In this document: in pieces, positions 50,111 through 58,750 of the stretch
Numbering within the stretch: position 1 is the first letter of the stretch
Layout: every line of letters begins with the position of its first letter
Assembly: GCF_014654365.1 (NCBI RefSeq)
Contig: NZ_BNAY01000002.1
Span: 372,001-436,000, forward strand
Direction: 5' to 3'
DNA from: Amycolatopsis oliviviridis
Lineage (GTDB): Bacteria; Actinomycetota; Actinomycetes; Mycobacteriales; Pseudonocardiaceae
DNA length: 64,000 nucleotides
Position numbers and translations under genes: made by a program
The notes under the pieces: model-generated
Told to the model about the DNA's origin: nothing
Databases searched by the model: none
Seen by the model: only the letters and a program-made list of their open reading frames with translations

Positions 50111-50138
50111 TTGACAGTCCTCAATGGTCTAGTCCACT
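50111..50138 (+). promoter_or_regulatory. Chitinase promoter with DasR-like (dre) operator
   Basis: TTGACA at 50111-50116 is a clear -35. The sequence AATGGTCTAGTCCACT (50123-50138) matches the DasR-responsive-element consensus ACTGGTCTAGACCACT at 14 of 16 positions and covers the expected spacer/-10 zone. DasR represses chitin and N-acetylglucosamine genes in actinomycetes, so glucosamine-phosphate-responsive control is likely. Confidence 0.72.
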
Positions 50139-50238
50139 GTGAGGGAGCACACAGTGACCTCCCGGTTGATACGCCGCGTCAAGACGGAGGTGCTCCACAC
50201 CTGCGCGCCTCACCGCGCGCGTACCAGTTGGAGGACCT

Positions 50239-51189
50239 ATGAAATCCCTACGACGCTGGGCAACACTGGCCACCACCGTCGGCGCCGCTCTCGCCACGGC
50301 CGTCGGCCTCGCCCCCGTCGCCTCGGCGGCACCGGACGCGGTGCTCGCCTCGCCGTATCTGTACCAGTGGTCGGGACAGACGGACCCGATCGCGGCGATG
50401 AACGCCACCGGCGTCAAGGCCTTCACCCTCGCGTTCATCCTCTCCGACGGCGGCTGCAACCCGAAGTGGGACGGCAGCCGTTCGCTCACCGGCTCCGACG
50501 CCACCATGATCAACAACATCCGGGCCAAGGGCGGCGACGTCATCCCGTCGTTCGGCGGCTGGTCCGGCACGAAGCTCGGCACGAAGTGCACCACCCCCGC
50601 CGCCCTCGCCGGCGCGTACCAGAAGGTCATCGACGCCTACAAGCTCAAGGCGATCGACCTCGACATCGAGAACACCGACGAATTCGAGAACTACACCGTC
50701 CAGGACCGGATCCTGAACGCCGTCAAGATCACGAAGCAGAAGAACCCCGGCCTGCGCGTGGTCATCACCATCCCGACCGAGGTCGGCGGCCCCAACGCGA
50801 CCGGGAAACGGCTGATCAACCAGTCGAAGGTGCTCGGCGCGGGCGTCGACGCGTGGTCGGTCATGCCGTTCGACTTCTCCAGCGGCGGTGACATGGCCGG
50901 CAAGACCCGCAGTGCCGTGGACGGGCTGAAGAACGCCGTGAAGTCCACCTTCGGCCTGAGCGACGACGCCGCCTACCGGCGCAGCGGGCTCTCGTCGATG
51001 AACGGGAAGACCGATGTGGCGGGCGAGACCGTCAGCGTCGCCGACTTCCGCGCGATCCGCGACTACGCGGCGAGCAAACATCTCGCCCGCCTGTCGTTCT
51101 GGGCGGTGAACCGCGACTGCAACAACTGCGCGGGGATCTCGCAGGGCAAGTACGACTACACGAAGATCGTGGCGGGTTACACCGGCTGA
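50239..51189 (+). CDS. Secreted GH18 family chitinase
   Basis: 316 residues with a signal peptide (MKSLRRW, hydrophobic core to about 24, cleavage near ASAAPDA). The single catalytic domain carries the GH18 strand-4 motif as KAIDLDIE. The last Asp and the catalytic Glu are intact, but the first position of the usual DGxDxDxE is Lys, as in some actinobacterial single-domain enzymes. Other GH18 blocks visible are PSFGGWSG (strand 3) and DAWSVMPFDF (strand 6). There is no carbohydrate-binding module. It hydrolyses beta-1,4-GlcNAc chains outside the cell. The upstream dre-like operator fits. A hairpin repeat follows the gene. Confidence 0.9.
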   Translation: MKSLRRWATLATTVGAALATAVGLAPVASAAPDAVLASPYLYQWSGQTDPIAAMNATGVKAFTLAFILSDGGCNPKWDGSRSLTGSDATMINNIRAKGGDVIPSFGGWSGTKLGTKCTTPAALAGAYQKVIDAYKLKAIDLDIENTDEFENYTVQDRILNAVKITKQKNPGLRVVITIPTEVGGPNATGKRLINQSKVLGAGVDAWSVMPFDFSSGGDMAGKTRSAVDGLKNAVKSTFGLSDDAAYRRSGLSSMNGKTDVAGETVSVADFRAIRDYAASKHLARLSFWAVNRDCNNCAGISQGKYDYTKIVAGYTG

Positions 51190-51216
51190 CTTCCGTTCCC
51201 CACCGGTGTCAGCACT

Positions 51217-51273
51217 AGTACATGAAGGCCCCCTTCCTTGCGATAGGCGCAAGGAAGGGGGCCTTCATGTACT
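51217..51273. repeat. Interspersed hairpin, AAGTACATGAAGG family, copy 3 (possible bidirectional terminator)
   Basis: A perfect 26-bp stem: arm 51217-51242 beginning AGTACATGAAGGCCCCCTTC, complement at 51248-51273, loop ATAGG. It sits between two convergent genes, 27 bases after the chitinase stop and 8 bases past the stop of the binding-protein gene, so here it could terminate both. Confidence 0.88.
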
Positions 51274-51281
51274 TCAGAGCC

Positions 51282-52850
51282 TCACCGGCCGCAGTCCGGC
51301 GCGGTGTTCAGCGGCCGTCCCCGCGACCAGACGAGGTCGACCGGATGCACCGAACCGTCCGGATCGATGGACAGGATCGGCAGCGCCTTGTCGAGCTGGT
51401 TCCCCGTCGCCTGGTCGAACGCGATGAACCCGGTGGCGCCGGGCACCGGCGAGTTGCAGTCGATGCTGCGCACCACGTTCGCCACCGAGACCGGATCCGC
51501 CGACACGTTCTGCACCGCGGCCTCGACCGCCGCCGCGACGGCGTCGTGTTCGATCATCGCGGCGCCGTCCCACAACTCCCCCTTGGGAAAACCGTGGGTG
51601 CCGGTGAATTCGGCGACGAAGTTGTCGTGGTTCTTCTTGTACGTCGGATACGCCGGATCGGCGGTGAACATATCCCACTGGTCGGGATAGGCGAGCGCCG
51701 TGTAGCGGAGCCGGACGCTGATGTCCTTGTTGAGCTCCAAGGGTTTCCCGGCGAGGGTGCTCGCGTCGTCACCGGTCATCACGGTCACCGAATCGAGCCC
51801 TTCGCAGGCGCCGTCGCCCGCCAGCGCCGCCACGAGGGCGCCGAGGTCGAGACCGCGGCCCGCGAAGTAGATCAGATCGGGTCTCGCGCCGCAGATGTCG
51901 TTGTGCCACCTGCTGAACAGCCCCCGCAGGTACGCCTCGCGCGAGGTGTCGGCGAGCGGCTTGACGTCGTAGGTCTTCGTGAAGACGATCGGGACCTTCG
52001 ACGAGTTCTTGAAGGCCTCGGCGAGGGTGGTCGCGTAGGTGTCCTCCTTGCCGGCGCCTTGGATCAGCATCACCCGCTGGAAACCGTGCGCGGCGATGTA
52101 CCCGGCGGCCGCACGGGCCTCGTCGGTGTTGGTCGGGCCCACGCGGAAGAAGTTGTCGATCCGCGCGCCCGTCAGGTCGGTGTTCATGTTGTCCGCGGTG
52201 ACGGTCGCGCCGATCGTGGCGATGCCGTGCCGGGACAACTCGGCCACCAAGGCCCGGCTGTTCTCCGAACTGGTGCCGACGTCGGTGACCGCCACGATGC
52301 GCTGGGCGGCGGCCGCGGCGACGATCTCGTCGGCGACGACGCGCCAGTGGTCGGCGTTGCTCCCGTAGTTGGCCAGGAGCAGTTTGATCCCCGGCGGCCC
52401 GTTCTTCGGCCAGGCGGCGGTGATCGCGCCCTGGACCTCACGCCGCACGAACGGGAACGGCTGGCTGTCGACCTTCGGATCGGGGGCCAGGTTCTCCAGT
52501 ACCACGATGGTCCTGAAGTTGTCGCCCGCCGACTCGTTGCGGCCCTTGATGAGCTTCTCCAGCGGATCGAGCGGGTCGTCGTCCCGCAGGGGGCCGGAGT
52601 CGAGGTTCAGCCCGACGCAGACGTACGACGAGCCGACGGACTCTTCGTCCGCGGACACGGTGTGCAGCCCCGCGCCGCACGACTCCCAGGGCGTGGTGAT
52701 CGCCAACGTGGTCGCCGCCAGCAGGACCACGAGAGCGAGCAGCAGGGCGCGATAACGGCGCGCCCAGCCATGGGGCCGGACGGGCGGGCCCGTCTCGGCT
52801 CGTTCACGGGCCTCGGACATACGGGTTCTCAACGAATCGAGCCAGGGCAT
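51282..52850 (-). CDS. Membrane-anchored periplasmic-binding-fold protein (receptor-like)
   Basis: 522 residues. A cytoplasmic tail of about 33 residues (MPWLDSLRTR, then many Arg) is followed by one membrane helix (about 34-52) and a large outside domain that resembles the two-lobed Leu/Ile/Val-type (type I) binding fold: FRTIVVLENLAP, ITAAWPKN, LLLANYGSNADHWR, VAVTDVGTSS, FFRVGPTNTDEARAAAGYI, DLIYFAGRGLD. There is no lipobox and no permease or ABC ATPase nearby, unlike a transporter. It lies 19 bases after the stop of the P-loop NTPase gene, so the pair probably works together: outside ligand sensing coupled to a cytoplasmic NTPase (inference). Confidence 0.75.
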   Translation of the reverse strand: MPWLDSLRTRMSEARERAETGPPVRPHGWARRYRALLLALVVLLAATTLAITTPWESCGAGLHTVSADEESVGSSYVCVGLNLDSGPLRDDDPLDPLEKLIKGRNESAGDNFRTIVVLENLAPDPKVDSQPFPFVRREVQGAITAAWPKNGPPGIKLLLANYGSNADHWRVVADEIVAAAAAQRIVAVTDVGTSSENSRALVAELSRHGIATIGATVTADNMNTDLTGARIDNFFRVGPTNTDEARAAAGYIAAHGFQRVMLIQGAGKEDTYATTLAEAFKNSSKVPIVFTKTYDVKPLADTSREAYLRGLFSRWHNDICGARPDLIYFAGRGLDLGALVAALAGDGACEGLDSVTVMTGDDASTLAGKPLELNKDISVRLRYTALAYPDQWDMFTADPAYPTYKKNHDNFVAEFTGTHGFPKGELWDGAAMIEHDAVAAAVEAAVQNVSADPVSVANVVRSIDCNSPVPGATGFIAFDQATGNQLDKALPILSIDPDGSVHPVDLVWSRGRPLNTAPDCGR

Positions 52851-52869
52851 GACGGGCTTCCGTTCGGGT

Positions 52870-54900
52870 TCAGAGGAATTCGCCGCGGCCGGCGGCTTTC
52901 TTCGCCGACACGAGCGCGCCGACGTCGGGCTGGTGCGAGGTGGCGGCCAGCGCGGCGAAGGCGTTCGCGATCGCTTCGCGCTGTTTCTCCGCGCGGACGG
53001 CGAAGGGGTTGGCGGTCAACCAGCCCGCCGCGATGAGCCGGGCGACGTCGTTGCGGATCTTGGACCGGCCGGTGGGGCACCGCGCGTTGTCCAGATTCAC
53101 CAGTTCGTCGTACAGCTCCGTGTGGTCCCGCCCCGGCGGCAGATCGTCCGGCGCGTTCAGGACAAGTTCGAGCTTCGCGATCCATTCCGCGTGCGGGATC
53201 CGGTTGAACTCGTCCTCGAAGAAGGTGACCACCTCGCCGATGTCTCCCAGCGCGAGGTTGCAGTACGCGAGGCGCACCGGGTCCTGCGCGGTGTCCGGGT
53301 CGTCGCGCAGGGCCTTGAACTGGTCGGTGTAGGTCGGCCCGTCCCCGTCGCCTCGCCGGGCCAGCGCGGACACCAGGTTCGCGGCGATCCACGGATGCAG
53401 GGCCGCCTGGTCCTCGGTCGTCCCGGCCGAGTTCTTCGCCGTCACCCACAACGAGGTGCGCAGTTCGGTCAGGATCCGCCCGACGTGCGGCTGGTCGATG
53501 CGGCTCTGCGCGGCGTCCGGGATCAGCCAGGGCGCGGTCGCGAACGGCGCCGCCGTCACGAAATCGTCGAGGTGGACGCCGTCGAGGTGATCGGTCAGCC
53601 CCAGCCCGGCCAGCCTGCGGTAACAGGGGTCCTGCTCGCCGCGGGGATCGGCGGTGAGCAGGTCGCGGTCGCCTTCGCGCACGTCGCTCGCCCGCAGCCG
53701 TTCCGTGAGCTGCGCGACGGCCGACGGCAGTCCACCGGTCGCCCGGTGCGCGAGCGTGACCTTCGGGCTCCGCACCCCGGAATCGAGCAAGCGCGCGATC
53801 CGCCCGACCGGCTGCGGCGCGATCCGGATGGGGTAATAGGGCGAATCGAGCGCGCCGTTGCCCGGGTTCGCCCAGTCTTCGTACGAGGCCTCTTCGCACT
53901 CCGCCATCGGCCGGACGGCGGGCGGGGCTCCCGACGCGGGTTTCCACGGCGCGAGCCACGCGGTGCCCCACTCGTCCTGCCATCGCCCGCTGGTCGCGAT
54001 GATCAGCAGCGCGTCATGAGCGTCGCGGTCGTTCGGATGCTGGACCGCGTAGCGTTCCCGCGCGGCGACCAGGTCGGCGAGGAACTCGGTCCCGCCGGCG
54101 TGGTCCACGTCGTCGAGCACGACCACCCAGTTGTGCCGGTGCTTGCGCTGCTGCGAGATGTCGCAGTCGCACGGGCTCTTCTCCTCCGGTTTGGCCAGCC
54201 GTGGATGGTTCTCCCGGACGTCGGCGAGGAACGCCGCCATCACCCATTCGGTGACCGCCTTGGCATCACGGGCGCTGCCGTGCGCGAGCCGGTTGAGTTC
54301 GAGCAGCGCGTCGAACGGGGGTCTTCCCTCCGCGTTGGGGAAGTCGGCCAGCGAGCGCAGCGCCTTCCCGAGCCTCGGCCGGATGTTCCGGACCAGATGC
54401 GGGAAGAATTGCCGGAACAACTCCGCGTACGGAGGTTCGACGAGACCGATCGCCTTCGCCGTCTCGGCCAGTGTGTCGAGCGCGTTGTCGAGCGCCGGTT
54501 TCCAGATGATCCGGTGGAAACTGTTGATCAATGCCTTCAGTTGCGCCAGGTCTTCGTCACGATTTCGCCCGGAAAGTTCCGCCTGTACCGCGATCAGCGC
54601 AATGGTGAAACGAACGAACTGCGGTTTCGGCCGATTTCGCCATTTGCCCGACAACCCGTAGGCCAGTTTCGTGAGCACGTCGATCGTGCTCGCTCTGCCG
54701 CCTTGCCCGAAATCGAACCCGGCGTGCACGACACCCCAGCCCAGGTCGCGGCGGATCGCCTCCAGTGCCGTGGTCTTTCCCGAACCGACCGGTCCGAGCA
54801 GCAGTGTCACCGGTTGACGGCGCGACGGCCTGCCGGTCTCACGATTGATCAGCATTCTCCGGGCGAACCGCACCGCGGGAGAATGTCGGTCCACACTCAT
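52870..54900 (-). CDS. P-loop NTPase of unknown function (STAND/AAA-like)
   Basis: 676 residues. The N-terminus has a canonical Walker A, GPVGSGKT (36-43), and Walker B VVVLDDVD (259-266), separated by a long helical insert. Just before Walker B is a Cys/His-rich patch, CDCDISQQRKHRH. The sequence TSGRW after Walker B fits a sensor region of STAND-type ATPases. The C-terminal half is helical, with no recognised DNA-binding or effector domain. No ABC signature (LSGGQ) is present. It precedes the membrane-anchored binding-fold protein, and the two form an isolated operon. Function unknown; a signalling, defence or envelope-surveillance role is possible but unproven. Confidence 0.72.
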   Translation of the reverse strand: MSVDRHSPAVRFARRMLINRETGRPSRRQPVTLLLGPVGSGKTTALEAIRRDLGWGVVHAGFDFGQGGRASTIDVLTKLAYGLSGKWRNRPKPQFVRFTIALIAVQAELSGRNRDEDLAQLKALINSFHRIIWKPALDNALDTLAETAKAIGLVEPPYAELFRQFFPHLVRNIRPRLGKALRSLADFPNAEGRPPFDALLELNRLAHGSARDAKAVTEWVMAAFLADVRENHPRLAKPEEKSPCDCDISQQRKHRHNWVVVLDDVDHAGGTEFLADLVAARERYAVQHPNDRDAHDALLIIATSGRWQDEWGTAWLAPWKPASGAPPAVRPMAECEEASYEDWANPGNGALDSPYYPIRIAPQPVGRIARLLDSGVRSPKVTLAHRATGGLPSAVAQLTERLRASDVREGDRDLLTADPRGEQDPCYRRLAGLGLTDHLDGVHLDDFVTAAPFATAPWLIPDAAQSRIDQPHVGRILTELRTSLWVTAKNSAGTTEDQAALHPWIAANLVSALARRGDGDGPTYTDQFKALRDDPDTAQDPVRLAYCNLALGDIGEVVTFFEDEFNRIPHAEWIAKLELVLNAPDDLPPGRDHTELYDELVNLDNARCPTGRSKIRNDVARLIAAGWLTANPFAVRAEKQREAIANAFAALAATSHQPDVGALVSAKKAAGRGEFL

Positions 54901-55077
54901 TTTCCTGTTCAGCCCCTAGCTGTGCTCCGGGAAGGGAATAGAGAGTGCGAACCATCGTAGGTACCCGGCCGGATCCGGGACACGGGAACAATGACACCAG
55001 ACACGAAAGGACGAAATCCGGTAAGAATCGTAATTTTGTTTCGGCGGTGAGCGATACCGCCGCTCACCCGATCGGCG

Positions 55078-55617
55078 CTATCCGCCCCAGTGCGGCTGAC
55101 GGCCGCCGCCCCGATACCCACCGGGATATCCGCCGCCGTAGTACCAGTCGTAGTACTCGTCGTGATCGTGATGGCCGGCGCGCGGATCCTGCCGTTCTTC
55201 GGGCTCGGGCTCCGGGGTGGGCGACGGGGTCTCCGAGCCGTGGATCGACGCGGTCATCGGCGGCGGGGGCGCGACACTGCCGCCCGAGGGTCCCGACGGG
55301 ACGGGTGAAGACGCCGCGTCGTCCGGGACCACGATCGCCTGCGGGGCGATGGTCAGCGACGGCGGTGGGAGCGGTGTCCCGGGGACGACCTCGGCCGAGT
55401 CGGCCGGGGTGAGCAGCACGGCCAGCAGGCCACCGACGACGACACCACCCGCCGAAAGCGCCGAGATGCGCAGCAGCCTCCCGCTGCCAGGACCGACGGT
55501 GATCGGAGCCCGGTGCTTCGGCCCGCGCGGCCCCCGGCGACGGGGTACGGCACCGGCCGCCCGCATCAGCTCGCTCAGGGCGTCCCCACCGGCTTCGCGG
55601 CGAGCCGTCCGTGCCAT
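55078..55617 (-). CDS. Single-pass membrane protein with Pro-rich and Tyr/Gly-rich tail
   Basis: 179 residues from ATG 55617, six bases after GGGAGG. A basic N-terminus of about 45 residues is followed by one hydrophobic segment (block ALSAGGVVVGGLLAVLL), then a Pro/Ser-rich outside stretch and an acidic tail with HDHDEYYDWYYGGGYPGGY. No family recognised. The tail is low complexity, and such proteins are often envelope-associated. It stands alone, upstream of the NTPase pair and in the same direction. Confidence 0.65.
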   Translation of the reverse strand: MARTARREAGGDALSELMRAAGAVPRRRGPRGPKHRAPITVGPGSGRLLRISALSAGGVVVGGLLAVLLTPADSAEVVPGTPLPPPSLTIAPQAIVVPDDAASSPVPSGPSGGSVAPPPPMTASIHGSETPSPTPEPEPEERQDPRAGHHDHDEYYDWYYGGGYPGGYRGGGRQPHWGG

Positions 55618-55740
55618 CGGCACCTCCCAACCCCGGTCCGCCGATCGACTCGGCGGCCTCGACCCGGGGTGGATCCTAGGAACGCGGGAGGCGGTTGTAA
55701 ACGGCCGTCGTCCACTGCGGACAGACGGTGCGGTGAAGGG

Positions 55741-56010
55741 TCAGGCCGCTGCGGTGACCGCGATGGCGGCTTCGCCGGCCTCGGTCAGTTCGGCGGGCAC
55801 CCGGCCGGTGACCGCCGAGAGCCCGGTGGACTCGGCGGGGCGGATGTACCCGCCGTGGGCCAGGGCGTGCGCGGTCATCTGATCGCAACAGGCGAACCCG
55901 TCGATGAAGAGGTCCGGCTCGCAGCTGCACGACATCTCGGCACGACGGGCCGCGACCGCTCGCAGCATCGCCATCGCTCGATGGGACAGTTCGACCTCTG
56001 AACCGGACAC
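55741..56010 (-). CDS. Small conserved-type Cys-rich protein
   Basis: 89 residues from GTG 56010, with GAGAGAGG about nine bases upstream. It contains a compact Cys cluster, MSCSCEPDLFIDGFACCDQ (five Cys), followed by a segment that could be a winged-helix-like half (AHALAHGGYIRPA). The Cys cluster could bind zinc or an iron-sulfur centre. Similar short proteins are, to my recollection, frequent in Pseudonocardiaceae, but no function is known. Confidence 0.6.
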   Translation of the reverse strand: MSGSEVELSHRAMAMLRAVAARRAEMSCSCEPDLFIDGFACCDQMTAHALAHGGYIRPAESTGLSAVTGRVPAELTEAGEAAIAVTAAA

Positions 56011-56097
56011 CGGACTGGACCTCTCTCGATCAGCTACCCGAATCAGCAGCACTTACACCGTGTTATCGGTCGCTGCTCCATCAGTGTTAACAAGATC

Positions 56098-56739
56098 TCA
56101 GACGTTCCCGGGATTATCCAGGTTCCGTTCGATCTTCTGGCTTTTCGCCAGTGCCAGCGTGGGCTCCAGGACCCGTGCCCACTGGGCCACGATCTGCTTG
56201 CGGCGCTTCGTGTCGTCGGTCAGCAGATTCGCCAGGCCCAGGCCGCGGGCAAGATCGAGAGTGGCCTGGACCAGCTCACGGACGCCCTGGTGGGATTCGT
56301 CGACGCCGAGCAGTTCGACGGTCACCCGGTGTGCTTCCCGGCCGACCCGCGCCTCCAGCGGCACCAGGGTGGCGCGCAGGGCTTCGTCGGTCGAGGCCGC
56401 GACCCACAGGTGCAGCGCGGCGCGGAACATCGGCCCGCTGTAGAGGTTGAGCACCATGTCGACGGCCCGTTCGATCCGGGACCGCCCGGACGGCAGCTCC
56501 GCCGCCCGCGCGCGCAGTTCCACGATCTGGATCTCGCCGACGTGCTCGACCGCCGCCGCGACCAGGTCTTCCCTGGTCGGGAAGTGGTGCTGGGCGGCAC
56601 CGCGCGAGACACCGGCGCGTTCGGCGATGACCGCGACCGTGGTCCCGTTCCAGCCCAGCTCCCCGATCGTCCCGACGGCGGCCTCGACCAGCCGCCGCCG
56701 AGTCGTCCGGCTGCGTTCCTGCTGTGGTTCGCGGATCAT
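56098..56739 (-). CDS. TetR-family regulator, last gene of the Atu/Liu-like operon
   Basis: 213 residues from ATG 56739, overlapping the SDR stop (ATGA). N-terminal TetR HTH: TIGELGWNGTTVAVIAERAG, then VSRGAAQHHFPTREDLVAAA. The C-terminal domain is the variable ligand half. Co-transcription with the catabolic genes suggests autoregulated repression relieved by an acyl-CoA intermediate, as AtuR does in Pseudomonas (analogy). The operator is expected upstream of the operon, outside the window. Confidence 0.86.
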   Translation of the reverse strand: MIREPQQERSRTTRRRLVEAAVGTIGELGWNGTTVAVIAERAGVSRGAAQHHFPTREDLVAAAVEHVGEIQIVELRARAAELPSGRSRIERAVDMVLNLYSGPMFRAALHLWVAASTDEALRATLVPLEARVGREAHRVTVELLGVDESHQGVRELVQATLDLARGLGLANLLTDDTKRRKQIVAQWARVLEPTLALAKSQKIERNLDNPGNV

Positions 56740-57572
56740 CGCCGCTCTTCGACCCAGAAGTCGAGCTGCAGGTCTTCCTCGCTCCCGCCGACGCGGTACT
56801 TCGAGAAGTCCGTGACGCCCTCGGCGGCCAGCACCTCGTCGTCGAGGTAGAAATTCCCCGTCGCTTCGGTGCTCGGTTTGGTGAGGATCGCGTGCGCCGC
56901 GTCCGCCATGATCTCCGGCGTCCGCGATTTCGCCGCGAGTTCGGCACCGACGACGTTGCGGATCGCCGCGGTGTCGATCGTGGTGCGCGGCCACAGCGAA
57001 TTCGCCGCGATCCCGTACTGCCGCAGTTCCGCGGCGAGCCCGACGGTCACCAGGCTCATCGAGTACTTCGCGATGCTGTACGCGAGATGCCCGGCCTTGA
57101 ACCACTTCTCGTCGAGGCTGATCGGCGGCGACAGCGTCAGGATGTGCGCGTTCTCCGCCTGTTTCAGGTACGGGATGGCGAGTTTCGACAGCAGGAACGA
57201 CCCGCGCGCGTTGATGTCCTGCATCAGGTCGTAACGCTTCATGCTGACCGCTTCGGTCGGCGTCAGGTCGATCGCGCTGGCGTTGTTGAGCACGATGTCG
57301 ATGCCGCCGAACTGCTCCGCGGTCCGCGCGATCGCGGCCTCGACCGACGTGTCGTCGCGGACGTCACCGACGATCGGCAGCGCCTGCCCTCCGGCGTCCT
57401 CGATCGCCTTCGCCGCGGTGTAGAGCGTTCCCGGCAGTTTCGGGTGCGGCTCGGCGGTCTTGGCCAGCAGGGCGATGTTCGCCCCGTCCCGGGCGGCACG
57501 GACCGCGATGGCCTCGCCGATCCCGCGGCTGCCACCGGAGATGATGATCGTCTTTCCGTGCAGCGTGCTCAT
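56736..57572 (-). CDS. SDR family oxidoreductase (HSDL2/AtuB-like)
   Basis: 278 residues from ATG 57572. Cofactor motif SGGSRGIGEAIA, then LLAKTAEPHPKLPGT, a block characteristic of HSDL2/citronellol-dehydrogenase-like SDRs. NNASAIDLTPTE and Y-S-I-A-K complete the active site. The usual Ser is in LTLSPPISLDEKWF. In the Atu pathway AtuB-like SDRs oxidise an alcohol or hydroxyacyl intermediate. Located between an acyl-CoA dehydrogenase and the TetR gene, whose start overlaps its stop. Confidence 0.86.
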   Translation of the reverse strand: MSTLHGKTIIISGGSRGIGEAIAVRAARDGANIALLAKTAEPHPKLPGTLYTAAKAIEDAGGQALPIVGDVRDDTSVEAAIARTAEQFGGIDIVLNNASAIDLTPTEAVSMKRYDLMQDINARGSFLLSKLAIPYLKQAENAHILTLSPPISLDEKWFKAGHLAYSIAKYSMSLVTVGLAAELRQYGIAANSLWPRTTIDTAAIRNVVGAELAAKSRTPEIMADAAHAILTKPSTEATGNFYLDDEVLAAEGVTDFSKYRVGGSEEDLQLDFWVEERR

Positions 57573-57583
57573 ACGCTCGCCTC

Positions 57584-58750
57584 TCAGTAGGACCTGGGCA
57601 GGCCCAGGCTGTGCTGGCCGACGAAGTTGAGCACCATCTCGCGGCTCACCGGCGCGATCCGGCCCAGCCGGACGGCCGCGACCAGGGTGCCCAGCCCGTA
57701 TTCGCTGGCGAGGCCGTTGCCGCCGTGGGTCTGCACGGCCTGGTCGACGGAACGGATGGCGACCTCGGCGGCGGCGTACTTCGCCATGTTCGCCGACTCG
57801 CCCGCGCCGAAGTCGTCGCCGGAGTCGTAGAGCGAGGCCGCCTTCTGCGTCATGAGCTTGGCCAGTTCCAGCTCGATCTTGATCTCGGCCAGCGGATGCG
57901 CGAGGCCCTGGTGGGTGCCGATCGGCGCGCCCCACACCTTGCGCTCGTTGGCGTACGCCACGCCCTTGGCCAGCGCGTACCGCGCGATGCCGAGCGAGAA
58001 CGACGCGCCCATGATGCGTTCGGGGTTGAGCCCGGCGAACAGCTGCGCGATCGCCGCGTCCTCCTCGCCGACCAGCGCGTCGGCGGGCAGGTGGACGTCG
58101 TCGAGGAACAGGCCGAACTGCTTCTCCGGCGAGACGATGTCCATCTCGATCTGCTTGTACTCGAAGCCGGGCGCGTCGGTCGGGACGATGAACAGCGCGG
58201 GCTTGAGCTTGCCGGTCTTCGAGTCCTCCGTACGGCCGACGACCAGGACGGCGTCCGCCTCGTCGACACCGGAGATGTAGACCTTCCGTCCACTGAGGAC
58301 CCAATCACCGCCGTCGCGTTTCGCGGTGGTGGTGATCTTGTGCGAGTTCGACCCGGCGTCCGGTTCGGTGATCGCGAAGACCATCCGCCTGCTGCCGTCG
58401 GCGATGCCGGGCAGCCAGCGCTTCTTCTGCTCGTCGGTGCCGAACCGCGAGATGACCGTGCCGCAGATCGCCGGCGAGACCACCATGAGCAGCAGCGGGC
58501 AGCCCGCCGCGGCGAGTTCTTCGAGCACCGCGGCGAGATCCGCGATCCCCGCTCCCCCGCCGCCGTACTCCTCGGGCAGGTTCACGCCGAGGTAGCCCAG
58601 CCGTCCGGCCTCGGCCCACAGTTCCTCGGTCTTGAGCCCGGCGCGGGCCTGCTTGGCGTAGTACTCGTGCCCGTACTTCTTGCCGAGTTCGGCGACCGCG
58701 GCCCGCAGCGCGACGCGCTCCTCGGGCTCGGTGAAGTTCATCGCGTTCAT
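57584..58750 (-). CDS. Acyl-CoA dehydrogenase
   Basis: 388 residues from ATG 58750, overlapping the carboxylase alpha stop (ATGA). Family blocks: LGYLGVNLPEEYGGGGAG, the FAD-contact sequence VFAITEPDAGSNSHKITTTA, GRKVYISGVDEADAVLVVGR, and QTHGGNGLASEYGLG. The C-terminal base motif YEGT is absent; the end reads SREMVLNFVGQHSLGLPRSY, as in FadE-type members whose catalytic Glu lies elsewhere. Likely substrate is a branched or unsaturated acyl-CoA of the pathway; it is the second such enzyme of the operon. Confidence 0.88.
   Translation of the reverse strand: MNAMNFTEPEERVALRAAVAELGKKYGHEYYAKQARAGLKTEELWAEAGRLGYLGVNLPEEYGGGGAGIADLAAVLEELAAAGCPLLLMVVSPAICGTVISRFGTDEQKKRWLPGIADGSRRMVFAITEPDAGSNSHKITTTAKRDGGDWVLSGRKVYISGVDEADAVLVVGRTEDSKTGKLKPALFIVPTDAPGFEYKQIEMDIVSPEKQFGLFLDDVHLPADALVGEEDAAIAQLFAGLNPERIMGASFSLGIARYALAKGVAYANERKVWGAPIGTHQGLAHPLAEIKIELELAKLMTQKAASLYDSGDDFGAGESANMAKYAAAEVAIRSVDQAVQTHGGNGLASEYGLGTLVAAVRLGRIAPVSREMVLNFVGQHSLGLPRSY

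Noticed and set aside
51282..54900. Reading the binding-fold protein and NTPase as an ABC importer.
   Set aside because: There is no permease gene, no ABC signature motif in the NTPase, and the binding protein is held by an N-terminal helix rather than a lipobox.
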